Position numbers and translations under genes: made by a program. Shown here in pieces: positions 34,331 through 45,339 of a stretch of 64,000 nucleotides of DNA. Under the pieces are notes generated by a model that saw nothing but the letters and a program-made list of their open reading frames with translations, was not told the DNA's origin and ran no database searches. The DNA comes from Prostheceraeus crozeri (Eukaryota; Platyhelminthes; Polycladida; Euryleptidae): positions 496,001 to 560,000 of the forward strand of contig CAJQUW010007073.1 in assembly GCA_907163375.1 (NCBI GenBank). Reading direction: 5' to 3'. Within the stretch, counting starts at the first letter, position 1, and the number at the start of each line of letters is the position of its first letter.

Positions 34331-36594
34331 CCAATGATTACGCTATTCGTCCACAAAAAAATCAAACGGTTGTAACAGGTCACAGGTCGCAATTTTCAAA
34401 AATGGAAACTGAAATTTTGAGCATCGATGGATCCAATGCAGCTTTTCTGCATCTCCTATTTTGGACATTTAAATCATAGCGGATTAGCCATAATCTTGCC
34501 TTGAAAATCTATGTTTCGGGGCGTCTGTAGGCGACACTATTAACTCGATCATCATGGGAGACATGTCAATTGAAAAGTCAGCAAATTTAACATCTTTTCA
34601 TGATATAGTCTTAAGATGAATGATGACAACACGAATGCGTGACCCAGATCCAGTGAAACTTGGGACTGTTTCCCTGAAAACTTCGAAGCACGACTTTAGT
34701 AGAGCAGTTCATGTTGGACGCAATGCTTCTTCTCGTGATTCTAATTTCTCAAAAATAAGCAAAGTTGCTGGATAGCTTGTAAGTCCCATCCAAACTTGTA
34801 GAAATTGTTCAATAAAAATTCGCTCTTGTACTTTCAAAACATTTGACATGCCATGCAAAAGTTCTGCATCCATTCTTAAACATGAAGAACAACTTCGGCA
34901 CCAATTTTCTGAGTTACTCAAGGTAGCTCCACACACACCATTCACGTTATGCAAACGACACTTCCCAGCTTGGACAAAACTTAAGTCCATGACAAATGAT
35001 AGAAGACATATTTTAATTATATTATTGCTCATTTCTCTTCCCTTCTTGCAATGAGTTGGACAAACTGATGGTTCCTCCAGCCATCCTTAAGTTGTACATT
35101 ATAAAACGGAAAAATCCACTTCACTTTTGTTACCACCGCTAGACTCTAAAAAGCAAAATAAGTATCGCTCTGTTTATCAATAATTGCAGGCATAATTAAC
35201 ATCATAATTCTATGATGAGTTTATGACGCCTAATTCTCTGAGTATTCACTTTCATACTTATATCTTTGCAGGTGTGTTAGCATGTGCTTCTTTTAGAAGT
35301 CATAGCATTTGCTCAATTAGAGCATCGGAAACGTGAATTGACATCTAAGTCTAGACTAAGTCTAGACTTTTAAGCTAATTTTTCCCTTTTAGCGAGAATA
35401 AATCTAAGTTATCAAACTTTAAAAATTGATGCCGACGTTCTCAAAGACAAATGACGAGATGTCAAAAGTCGTTAAGTAAAATACTCTCCACGAAGCAGAT
35501 GCTGAGTTGCGCTCACCATTCTCATATTTCAATAAAAATACCGTACGAAATAGCATTTCTAAGCTTAATGTGGTTTTTTTTTAACTCGCTATCATTAAGC
35601 GGTCAAACTATATAGGTATGATTTATGCTCTTAGAATGCGAACTGGGGCCTATTTCAATTCAAGGTACCTAAACTTAAGATTCTTAGAAATGACGTTTGT
35701 GCATTTCAAAATTAAGTTTAGGTACTTTGGGACAACGTTAGTATCCATGGGGTTGACTCAGCATCAAGAAAAACTAATCTGCCTAATTCGTAGATATTCG
35801 AATTCGTTGTACTTGTATGTTTTCGGTTCCAAATCTCATTCCGCAGTAAATGAAATCTCCTGCAGCGGCTTATTTCAAAGAAATTTGTAGCATAACTACT
35901 TTAAGACTAGGTACCTAATCTCATGCTGCCTCAAGGTGGATAAGCGTATTTCAATCTCAAGGGAGCATTATCTTAGGGTACCTTAGGGTGTCTAACGAGC
36001 TCCCTTAAGGCACCTAACAGAATATCAAACAATTCAATGCTTCTGGCTGTCACGAGGTCGAATAGGTATCTTACCTAGCGCAATGAATCCACACCACGAA
36101 AACTAAGCCTTAGATTTCATGAATGCATCTGGAGACGAATGACATTTCATTTACTGCAGAGCATTGGAAACAAAAAGACAAGTAGAATCGGCTATTGTTC
36201 TCAAAATGGGTGAAAAAGATCGTCCTTGGCTCTCAAGATAGATCGCATGATGTTCTCGATGGCAGGCAGTCTATTCGCCACATTTGTAAGAGAGAAGAAA
36301 CTTTAGTTTAAGAAGCGTGATATTATCGATGTCCATGAAATCTCACATAAAAGCCATGAAACGAAATGTATGACAACTTTCAGCGTTGTATACAACTACA
36401 TGCATTTCATAGCTCCGCAATGATAAGTTTGGTGAGTGGTGAATTATCGCCTGATTTGAGTACTGAATAGTATAGCTGAGTGAGTGATATGGTAAATGCA
36501 TGAGGTTATAAGCATCCACCCGCTACCCTTCTGCTTCTGTGCTCAGTTACTAAGATAGTAAAGAATTGAGGTGCAATACACGTGCATTATTTTG
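34331..36594. other. Intergenic DNA, no gene recognised
   Basis: Antisense and sense frames at 34709-35054 are shadows of each other without recognisable domains. Nothing else is identified. Confidence 0.45.
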
Positions 36595-37423
36595 CTAGAA
36601 TATTGCGCTTCTATATTTTGTGGTGTTTAGCCTCATTTGATTGTTTTTGCACCATACATTCAAATTTGCCGTTTCATTAATAATCAAATTTGTGAGCTCT
36701 TTTGGTTCTTCTGACGTTAAGGGTATAATGAGTGTGAAGTCATCTACATATTTCGCAACTTCTGTGGATGGTGAAGAACTACAGAACGTTCCGACAAAAG
36801 CAGCAAATATCATAGGTCCCAAGACCTGGGTCCCTGGGGCACGCATGTCTTCATTTGAATAGGTTCAGACTTTAAGTTCATTATTTTGAGATGTGCTTAG
36901 CGATCACAAAAATATGACTTGAGCCAGATCAGAAAACCAGTGGGGAAACCCAACTCATGGAATCTTTCTAGAACAAGACGGGGATCAATACAGTCAAATG
37001 CATTACTTAAGTCGTACCTCTAGATAGCACTACCAAAATATTTTCGTTCATCAAAAAACTTAGATGCTGTGTGAACTGTACGCATCAACGCTGTTGTAGT
37101 TGATGCACCGGGTCTGAAACCATGGTGATTTTGTCAAAATACATCGAGAAAAATTGACTTCGTTTTTCGTAGGATAAGTTTCTCCATTATCTTTGCAGTT
37201 GTTGATTTAGGTAACGCATCTGTTCCTTACTCAGTGGGTAAGTTTTAGGAACTGGTAGAAGCATTGTATATTCCCATTCTTGTGGCATTGCCCGATTTTT
37301 GATAAATTTGTTTAAAATCATTGATAATGGTGTTGACAGAATTTCAGCTAATTCTTTATAAACTCTCGTTGTCATGGAATCTCCGGTGGCTTTCCTGGTA
37401 TCAACCATTTGAAGACTTTTCAA
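36595..37423 (-). pseudogene. LINE reverse transcriptase, frameshifted
   Basis: Two segments in different frames. 37187-37423 has DTRKATGDSMTTRVYKELAE and MPQEWEYTMLLPVPK, the N-terminal RT palm/fingers of LINEs. 36595-36846 has a degenerate PGTQVLGPMIF and the active-site KYVDDFTLIIP. The DNA between them retains RT-like matches only in broken form. The RT thumb and C-terminus are missing. Confidence 0.7.
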
Positions 37424-38580
37424 AACCTCCTGGGGTGAAATGAATGCAGTCTAATCATCGTCAGGAATATCAAAGGTTGACACTGGCTCTGAAATAGCAC
37501 TGTTATACGATAAAGAAATACCAAATGTTCCAACAAACGTCCAACTGACCCATGATCTGCAGTTAGTTTAATTAAAGGATCTTGATGATTTTGCCTTTGA
37601 TTTAAAACCACCCTCCACGTTCCGTTTACGGACGACGTACATTTTTCTGCCCATATCTTCTTTGCTCGAGGCACTTCCATTTTCACTTTTGCTTTCAAAT
37701 GGTTATATAAACTCCAATTACGCGCTCTGTAGGCCGCCCATCGATCATTTATCAATTTCTTCATCAATGGAGTTATCCATTCCTTATCCGATCCCGAGAT
37801 GGGGACATATGTGCATGGAAGACACATGTTTATCAGATAAGACACCTGCTGTTGAAAGGCATGCCACTGAGAGTCCACGTTATCAGAAGAATTTAATAAT
37901 GAGACCCAATTAACTTGACAAGCCACATGAAACAGATAGGCCAAGTTAGACTGTAGAAAATCACAAACTTTGTGAAGCCTTATCGAATTATGAATGTCAG
38001 TAGGAATCAAGTTCTTTGGTGAACAAGTTAACATTAAATGATCTGCTGTGGCAATAGGGGAATCATAGGTTATACAAACGCTGTCATAAATAGCAAAGAT
38101 CGTTTGAAACAACAATATGATCAAGTACATTATTCTTCCGTTTAGACTTCTGGACAAGATCCACAAAATCCAATTCATCAGATAAGTTTCCGATCTTAAA
38201 TGATTAAAATCGCCTACAACAAGAGTACTGTACGAAAGCTTTGAACATAATAAATCGTCAATGATATCAAGTATTAAAGTATGCGCATCAGAAAGTACAT
38301 CTGATGTACATTGAGGTGGCATGTATATACATAGAAGAAACATCTTCAAAGTAGAAATATCAATGACAAGAAAGTCAATGTCATTTATGACGGCATAATT
38401 ATGAGTTACATCAACAAATGAATATGATGAATGTAAATATATCGCTACTCCACCTCCTCTACGGCATGACCGATCAGATCTGCACATGTAAAAACCAGGT
38501 ATGCTCACGAGAGAAGATTCTACACTGGAGTTCTGCGATGTTTCTGTCAAACATACAATCGATGCCTTTTTTAAATGCAC
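37420..38580 (-). pseudogene. LINE endonuclease (AP-type) and linker
   Basis: A 386-codon frame carries endonuclease landmarks: ASIVCLTETS near the start, GGGVAIYLHSSY, LVVGDFNHL and ATADHLML (the degenerate SDH motif). It continues into the spacer towards RT, with LMKKLINDRWAAYRARNW. The frame then shifts, and the RT begins in another frame. The start codon given is a GTG; the true start probably lay further upstream, where the Tc1 insertion now sits. Confidence 0.75.
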
Positions 38581-38600
38581 ACACAGGATCAGTTAATATA

Positions 38601-40010
38601 TACTCAGTGACAAAAAGAATGAAACAAGTCCTGATATGAATACTTATGACTTAAACTTGGTTGTACTGTACGTTTGTTTGTTGTTTGTAAAAGGAGAACT
38701 CGAATGCTTTACTCAAAAACATTTAATTTGATACTCATGATTTTATCAACTTAAGTTAGAAACGGGTGTGACCACCGCGAGCATCCAAACAGGCATCGAT
38801 GCGTGAGGGCATGGATGAGCACAGTCGCTGGATGAATGCCAGGTCTAAGAGGTTCCACTGCTCGATCAGTCTGTCGGCCAACATCTTCAAAGACACTGGT
38901 GGGTGGTTGTACCTCTCCCTCACTCTGCGACCAAGTTCATCCCAGCAGTGCTCGATGGGGGAGAGGTCGGGAGAACGTGAGGGCCATTCCAAGGTTGGGA
39001 TTCCACTGCTTGCTATCCTGTTAGAGACCACTGAAGCGCGATGGGGCTTTGCGTTGTCATCCTGAAAAATCAATTGATTCGATGTCACTGCTGGAACCAC
39101 GACCGGTGTCACGATCTCGTCGGCATATCGCTGTCCTGTCAATGTTCCTTTCACTACGATTGCTGGTGTTTTTCCATTGTGCCAGATACCGGCCCAAACC
39201 ATGTCACTACCGCCGCCGTAGCGGTCGTGTTCTTTGACGCAACATGGAGCAAATCGTTCACTTGGCAAGCGATGAACACGGATTCGACCATCGTTGAAAT
39301 CGAGAGTAAACCTCGATTCATCAGTCCAGAGCACACGTTCCCACTGACTGTCACTCCACGACTGATGACCTTGACACCACGTCACTCGTCTCCTTCGATG
39401 TTCCAGGCTCAGCGGAATTCTCACAGCGGGTCGTCGAAACTATATATATAAACTATACCAACTTCTCGCAATCTTCGATATGCAGTTCGAACGCTACAGG
39501 CAACGTTCCCAGCAACCTTCCAGTACACAATTAGCTTCGGGACGGACACAAATCTGTTTCTTTTAGCAGCTAAAACTAAGTGTGCATCTGTGCGCTTGGT
39601 TGATACCCTTGGTCTTCCTGATCCGTTCTTCTTTTCCACATTTCCTTCTGCTTTCCAACGACACCGCCACCTCCATACAACGACCCTTGAAATTTTCAAT
39701 TCTTTCGCAACAGTTGTAGAACTTTGCCCACAACGCATCATCCCAATTGCCATTTCTCTGGTAAAGTTTTCGTGCGCCATTTCATAAGTCAAATCTGGTC
39801 AGCAGTAGGTGGTGATTCTGTTCAACTTCTAGCTGTTACTGTGATCAATATCAAATTTTGAAATTTGATGGTCCTATATCATTTCCCTTATCATATGGAG
39901 TTCAATGGTGATACATAGAAAGCGAGATATCATCTCAAACCATAGAAAAAATGAAACAAACTTCCATTCAAGTCAATGATAGTTGGTTTCATTATTTATG
40001 TCAGTGAGTA
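38601..40010 (-). mobile_element. Tc1-like DNA transposon nested in the LINE
   Basis: The ends are TACTCAGTGACAAAAAGAAT (left) and, on the other strand, TACTCACTGACATAAATAAT (right), with similarity over about 28 bp, flanked by TA (38599-38600 and 40011-40012). A TA/TATA ambiguity shifts the exact ends by two bases. Length is 1.41 kb. Target-site choice and the DD34E transposase fit Tc1. Confidence 0.85.
38756..39792 (-). pseudogene. Tc1-like DD34E transposase, one frameshift
   Basis: The N-terminal half (39421-39792) has the paired helix-turn-helix region with GSGRPRVSTKRTD. The C-terminal half (38756-39424) has WTDESRFTLDFN, FQDDNAKPHRAS and SPIEHCWDELG, with 34 residues between the second D and E. 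The frame breaks next to a (TA)n run at about 39441-39452, suggesting slippage; otherwise the sequence is well preserved. Either the locus is young or this is an assembly error at the microsatellite. Confidence 0.88.
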
Positions 40011-40078
40011 TATTTTGGACAAAAGTGATTGTACATTGAGCAAACAAATGATCGGGTATGAAGTCTGATTGTTATTGT

Positions 40079-40871
40079 TTAAAACCCTAACTGAAAATTT
40101 TGGCTGCCAGTGTCAACCTGTACAATTTTGCCGTTTCGAATAGTGACATTTTCACCCTTTTCACGTCTTTTCTTTAGTTCTTGCCTCAGTTTGTGGTTCA
40201 GCTCTCTTTCCATATCTTGATCTGGCTTCATGAAGACATTTTTGAATGTAGCGTTATTTTTTAACTTCTTGGAGTTCCGAAGTATAGCGCTACGTGTCAT
40301 TTGATTTGGACATTTTAATCGTATGAGACGTGGTTTCATTCCACCTCTTGTAATATATCCGATTCGAGAGCAATCAGACACATAAAGCCTTTCACATTCA
40401 AGAGCTTCTACAATTTCTTCAACTTTTTTCATATCTGAAACTGTGCGCTCAGATAATGTGTTGACGTGACATGATCTTTAGGTACTCTGATGTTATGAGA
40501 TAATCACGTTTATGAAGCCTTTGTACTGCTTCGCTAATTGTTTCTTTACTGTCTGGCCTAATGGGAGCATTCGAGGGATACTCATTTAGTATATCGTGAG
40601 CCTGTTCCAATTTCTCACATCTATGTTTCAACTATTCATATTTTTCTTTCAGATCTTCATAGCTCATGATTATAATATCCATCTTGTGACTCAATGGTTG
40701 AATGTGTTTTCGAAGCTGTGCTTCTAGGTCATCCTGTAAATGTAGTACTGAAGTATCAGATTTTGTTGACATTTCAGTCGAGATATGTTCTTTATATTGG
40801 TTTTTCAAATAAGCTAACGCTATGCCTTTCTTAGGAACATTATTGCGCTTGCAAAGCTCCGCTTCTGACAT
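40079..40871 (-). pseudogene. LINE ORF1 (nucleic-acid-binding) remnant
   Basis: Three adjoining pieces: 40632-40871 (charged, coiled-coil-like), 40449-40631 in the same frame after one stop, and 40079-40432 in another frame. The last has SRIGYITRGGMKPRLIRLK, SAILRNSKKLK, VFMKPDQDMERELN and RREKGENVTIRNGKIV. That is the RRM-like pattern seen in ORF1 proteins of CR1/jockey-type LINEs, which bind element RNA. It is inactive. Confidence 0.65.
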
Positions 40872-40890
40872 TGAAAGTACACTTAACAGA

Positions 40891-41079
40891 GAAGCTAAAA
40901 CCCCCTCTGCAATTCTCTTCTGCTTAGAGAAGAAAATCTCGTGCGCGAAGCTTCATGAACAGAGGTCAACCATCTCACGATCGCTGGCTGTCAGAGACGC
41001 ACAAGGCGCATGTCAGATGAACTAAATTAGACCCTTTGTTGGTCTTATTCGCATGTTTATATTGAACAACAAAGGTCAA
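40891..41079 (-). repeat. LINE 5' region, one arm of an inverted pair
   Basis: Matches 44268-44721 in inverted orientation (shared TTCAATATAAACATGCG, GAGATGGTTGA, GAGATTTTCTTCTCT), apart from a 257-bp insert in the other copy. It lies directly upstream of ORF1 on the minus strand, so it is probably LINE 5' untranslated sequence. Confidence 0.7.
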
Positions 41080-41289
41080 TTGATATCTAATTAACCGATA
41101 TATAAATGAAATCAATCAACTTGATAATACTGATCTTGGTCTTGACTCTTGAGTTGATCATGGTGCGTCACATGACTAGAGAAGAAATGTTACGGGCAGT
41201 TGGGATGGCTGAAGCAGGGGACGACAATTCCCCACCATACCGAGCGGCTTCTGTTCGTGAGCTGAAGGAGGAGCTGGGCATCTGAACTC

Positions 41290-41505
41290 TGGCCCTCCAG
41301 ATCCCCATGCATGAACACCATCGAGCATGTCTGGGATCTCATGAAGAGGAGGATCCATCAACACAATCACCCTTCTCAAAATGCCAATGAACTCAGGGAA
41401 GCTATCGCGGAGGCTTGGCAACAACTTCCTCAGGTGATTATCAACCGACTCCTGCTCAGCATGACACGACGCGTGGCTGCTCTTCTCCGTGTCCGGGGAG
41501 CATAA
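41290..41505 (+). pseudogene. Tc1-like transposase C-terminal fragment
   Basis: The open stretch starting with NTIEHVWDLMKRRI contains the third catalytic residue (E) of a DD34E transposase. It continues to a typical C-terminus (VIINRLLLSMTRRVAALLRVRGA region) with a TAA at 41503. The first two catalytic residues are absent. It is only distantly related to the other two Tc1 copies in this window. Confidence 0.75.
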
Positions 41506-41649
41506 ACACGTTACTGACTTTCAGTATCAGCTGTACACGTAATTTTCATTAATGAGCGTTGACTTTCTGGATAAGATCATTATTTTCTCTTTCATATTGA
41601 TTGCATGGGGCAGGGCTGCAGCGACTCTAATTATACAATTAATCCGTCA

Positions 41650-42500
41650 ATACTACTAGTAGTAGTAGCGTTTATTTGCAATAATTAAAAATCACAAGGT
41701 ACAAAGAATGTAAGAAATACAAAAGCAATGAAAGGTAACATTACGAACAAATGCAAAACAGCTTAAAAAATCAAATTCTAATTTGAAGCTGCTGAATACA
41801 TAATGCAGTGGCCCAGGGTAGAAAAGAACACGAACGCCGCTGAGTGAGAGACAGCGGAGCTCTCAACAAACGTGAAAAGGGCAGTCTCTCAGGAACATGA
41901 CGATTTAGTGGATGATGCTGATTAGATTCCGACTTAAACAAAAGCTTCACGGCAGCTTTGCTAAACCTTAGCGAAATTGTTGGAAATCCACTGCAAGTAC
42001 AGGAGTCGTTACAAATTAACCGATGGCTCCGTTTCTGAAAACGTTCAAACTTATTTAAAAGGAATACAGGAAGACAGATGTAACTATCGAATGATAAATC
42101 ATAATCAGATTTTCTTTGGAAATGTTGAACTTAAGACATCGGATGATATGCAGTCTTTGAGATGCCGTCCTAATAACGGCGGCAACTTGAAGATCCCATT
42201 TCATATTGCAATCAAAAATGAATCCAAGGATTTTAAAAGAGTCCACGATTTTGAAACCCGTATTAACATCAATAGCATTATCACGTGATCGCTGAACACA
42301 TAACTGGTAACATTTCTGTAGATTAAGAGTCAATCCAACACTTTCGAAAACAGCTTTACATTTATCGATATGCACAAGAGAAGACTGATGGTTTATTAAA
42401 GGTTCGATAATAGTAACATCATCAGCGTACTTAATACATGTAATAGTGCGTGAATAGTACTCACAAAAAACTAATGTTAGAATTCCTTGCATGAATCAGA
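41650..42500 (-). mobile_element. LINE 3' fragment with (ACT)n tail
   Basis: Minus-strand RT sequence followed by a 3' end whose tail is a (TAC/ACT)n run (about 41650-41670), the kind of microsatellite tail seen on CR1/L2-like elements. The 5' end is truncated near 42500. Confidence 0.75.
41750..42492 (-). pseudogene. LINE reverse transcriptase C-terminal fragment
   Basis: It has IKYADDVTIIEPL (active site), LTLNLQKCYQLCV and ILGFIFDCNMKW, then HIIRCLKFNISKENL in one frame to 42055. A second frame further on continues the protein with HHPLNRHVPERLP (about 41870-41910). A stop or frameshift separates the two. It is a different LINE family from the SFIRF-ending copies. Confidence 0.75.
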
Positions 42501-42599
42501 TAACATGCATAACAAGGAAATAACATAATTTTAGCCGATAAACACTCATGCAAACATGCGTTACCTTTAGATGTTTTATTGAAATACTTAATCATTATG

Positions 42600-44254
42600 C
42601 AGTCCGTTTCATAAAAAGTGGATCATCCTAAAATTTGACTAAATAAAACATAAGTATGATACAGAAAGCATTTTCATGTTATTTCATGTCCCTAATATAT
42701 TTAAATGTCCTTATATAATCTGATAAGCTATGATACAGTAACGGTTCTCAAGAAGCTAATATTTTGTGGTCCTATCCTTATTGTCAATGACATTACCAAT
42801 TCGTCTAGGCATTGATTCGATGACATCGTTGATTTTTGACTGATCTAACTTTCTCCACTCTCTTTTTAACAGTGACGTAAGTTGTGATACGCCATCTGTA
42901 GGTAGCAGTGAACGACGAACGCTACGTTTTAGAATACTCCATGCATTTTCTATGGGATTCAGATCAGAATAACGAGCTGGCCAAGATAATGTCCTAAGCC
43001 CTAATTGAGACTTGCATAAGTTGACTCTACTACTCCTGTGACACGTAGCATTATCATCCATAAATAACCAAGTCGATGGATCACCAAGTTGATCTGTCAT
43101 TTGGCCAATGTTCATTCGTAAAACATTCACATAGCGTTCAGAATTCATGGTTCCTTGCTGTATGTGAAGTTCAGAGCGGCCATTGGTCCAAATGCCAGCC
43201 CAAATCAGTATAGTCGCACCACCTTGTACCCGGGGACGATGTAAATGTCTCGGAATTTCCTGATCAGATTTTATCCATAATCTCAATCGACCATCACTAT
43301 CCTTCAGACGGACTGATGCCTCATCAGACCAGACAACCCGATCCCATTGATTTCGCCAGTGACAATGACTCATTGCCCATCTGAGACGTCTTTTTGTATG
43401 CTGATCTGATAAGTCGATGTGAAAAGGCCTCTTACAGCTCTTGAAATTCGACTCAATAAGTCTTCTACGAATAGTGAACTTCGAAATAGACGAGTCTAGT
43501 GCAGCCATCTCAGTTAACGAGAGACTTGGATCAACTTTAACAAATCTCAAAATTAGGCGGTCTCTACGTTTGGATGTTTTGCGTGGACGGCCAGAGCCCT
43601 CTTTACGACAAAGTCGAAAATCATCATTATGCCATCGATGCACATTTGCGTAAGGGACATTTAGTCGCTTGCTTGTAGCTCGCAAAGAAAACCCTAGTTC
43701 TAGCAAGGCTGACACTTTGCCTTTTGTGAATGCGATCTCGTTATTGTTCATTAGTGCTTTGTGTTGTTTTCAACCGGCAAGAGATAGATTTTTAGCTGAA
43801 AGCAATCAGGAGTGCTGCCAACACCACCGCAACGAAGTCAGGAAGCTATGGAACATGAAGTCCAGTTAATCACATGTAGCAGTTACATTATTGTTGATGA
43901 GTAATGGTGCTATACTGGTTCTGATTGACCGATTTTCTTTATTTTTGTTTTGCTTGATAGCCATTGGCTTGTAGAACAACATATTACATAACAAAGGAAA
44001 CAAATGTAATTTTATAAGAGTGAGGTATGATTTTGTGCAACATTGCTAAATGAAGATCAAATTATCTACTACTTTTTTATCTATAACAGGCAAACAACTC
44101 AATATTCATGCTTGAAATTTCCAACAATGATATTAGTAAGCACAACTGACATATCTTCCAAATTTCAGAGAAATTCGTTCAAGTTTGGCGGAGTTAGACA
44201 AAGTTGAAGTTAAGGCGATGTTCAAGGGTGATCCATTTTTTATGAAACAATCTG
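42600..44254 (-). mobile_element. Tc1-like DNA transposon with intact transposase
   Basis: 1,655 bp. The left end is CAGTCCGTTTCATAAAAAG and the right end on the other strand is CAGATTGTTTCATAAAAAAT, with similarity over about 28 bp ending TGGATCA(T/C)CC. TA follows on the right (44255-44256); the left flank reads TG, probably a mutated TA. The transposase occupies 42756-43751. Confidence 0.85.
42756..43751 (-). CDS. Tc1-like DD34E transposase, intact
   Basis: 331 aa from ATG 43751, the usual length for Tc1 transposases. The N-terminal DNA-binding region has two helix-turn-helix units joined by GSGRPRKTSKRRD. The catalytic domain has WSDEASVRLKDSDGR (first D), FMDDNATCHRSS (second D) and DLNPIENAWSILKRS (E), with 34 residues between the last two. 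No stop or frameshift is seen. It would act on the element's inverted ends to excise and reinsert at TA. This is the most likely functional Tc1 gene in the window; expression is unknown. Confidence 0.92.
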   Translation of the reverse strand: MNNNEIAFTKGKVSALLELGFSLRATSKRLNVPYANVHRWHNDDFRLCRKEGSGRPRKTSKRRDRLILRFVKVDPSLSLTEMAALDSSISKFTIRRRLIESNFKSCKRPFHIDLSDQHTKRRLRWAMSHCHWRNQWDRVVWSDEASVRLKDSDGRLRLWIKSDQEIPRHLHRPRVQGGATILIWAGIWTNGRSELHIQQGTMNSERYVNVLRMNIGQMTDQLGDPSTWLFMDDNATCHRSSRVNLCKSQLGLRTLSWPARYSDLNPIENAWSILKRSVRRSLLPTDGVSQLTSLLKREWRKLDQSKINDVIESMPRRIGNVIDNKDRTTKY

Positions 44255-44267
44255 TACATTTGATGTA

Positions 44268-44721
44268 TTGACCTTTGTTGTTCAATATAAACATGCGAAT
44301 AAGACCAACAAAAGGTCTAATTTAGTTCATCTGACATGCGCCGTGTGCGTCTCTGACAGCCAACGGTCGTGAGATGGTTGATCTCTGTTCACGAAGCTTC
44401 GCGGACGAGATTTTCTTCTCTAGCAGAAACATAGAAATTGACAACAATAAAACCTCTAGAATGGAAATTAAGCTTCATGCAATGCACAATAACGGCACAT
44501 AAATCGCACGCATTTTCACTTAGATGCACCTGCCAACGTCTGTATCATTGGGTTAGAATCAGTCACATGAGTAAATCGAAGCTTTTAATTGGTTCTTCAT
44601 GCCCCAACTTAGTTCCCCCGGATGTGCCGCGACCTTGAGTCAATTTCCATTCTAGCGAACTTCAGATAAACAGTTTATTTCTATGAGCAGAAGAGAATTG
44701 CAGAGGGGGGTTTTAACTTCT
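44268..44721 (+). repeat. LINE 5' region, second copy (inverted), with insert
   Basis: Inverted match of 40891-41079, split by a MITE at 44429-44685. Similarity ends at the TTTTAACTTCT position; no ORF1 follows. It is an isolated LINE 5' end, which is unusual because LINE truncation normally removes the 5' end. Confidence 0.65.
44429..44685. mobile_element. Short MITE with AGCAGAA target duplication
   Basis: A 257-bp insert interrupts the repeat at 44268-44721 relative to its other copy. The ends are ACATAGAAAT and ATTTCTATG (inverted), and internal CTCTAGAATGGAAATT is repeated inverted near the right end. AGCAGAA flanks both sides (44422-44428 and 44686-44692), a 7-8-bp duplication typical of hAT-type MITEs. 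Confidence 0.7.
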
Positions 44722-45339
44722 GTAAAAGGTATATCAGTTATTGACGCCATTTGTTAGATTGCAATTATTACAAGCCCGTCTCGTGATTTCCAACGCAATT
44801 CTTGTCGTGAATGAAGACAAGGTTATGTTGTACTGACGTATGGCCACACGTAATCAAAAATCAATAATTAAGATTTTCACGTTGTGGGTATGTTTCCATC
44901 AAGCAGCAGATAACAGCTGATCAATTCAGGACTGACAATTCCATACCCCACATACACGAGCCACAACAACGAATATGATGATCGAGTGACACTGATCGAA
45001 GCTTGCGTTTCACAGAATGCTAAATATAGCAACAATGAATGAGAAATTCCACTCTGAATCGACACTGTTGAGAGGTATTCAATCTTGAAGACAATGAATA
45101 TCACAAATCCACGATGTACATACAATGTATTGGAATTTCAGTTGCGACTTGTGACAGATCTTTTTTTCTCGTGTATCTCTGCCCTTGCTTCCCCTCCTTG
45201 CAGTGAAAAGGGAATAGCACATAGGCAAACAAATATGTCTAACTCCTTACTGATAAAATCACTAGATTATCAAATATATACAAAACATAATTTATATATA
45301 CATATAGTTAGTTTCTGAGAAATAAGCAAGGAATCTACG
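44722..45339. other. Intergenic DNA, no gene recognised
   Basis: Overlapping sense and antisense frames near 44877-45318 are shadows without domains. Confidence 0.45.

Larger units (their letters stand above)
36595..41079 (-). mobile_element. LINE with ORF1 and ORF2, interrupted by a Tc1 element
   Basis: Minus-strand order is 5' region (about 41079-40890), ORF1 remnants (40871-40079), a nested Tc1 element (40010-38601), endonuclease (38580-37420) and RT pieces (37423-36595). This is the gene order of jockey/CR1-type non-LTR elements. Several frameshifts make it inactive. The 3' end is not seen; recognisable RT stops just after its active-site region. Confidence 0.7.

Noticed and set aside
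34709-35054. Cysteine-bearing frames on both strands
   Set aside because: Mutual shadows without recognisable family, signal peptide or transcript evidence.
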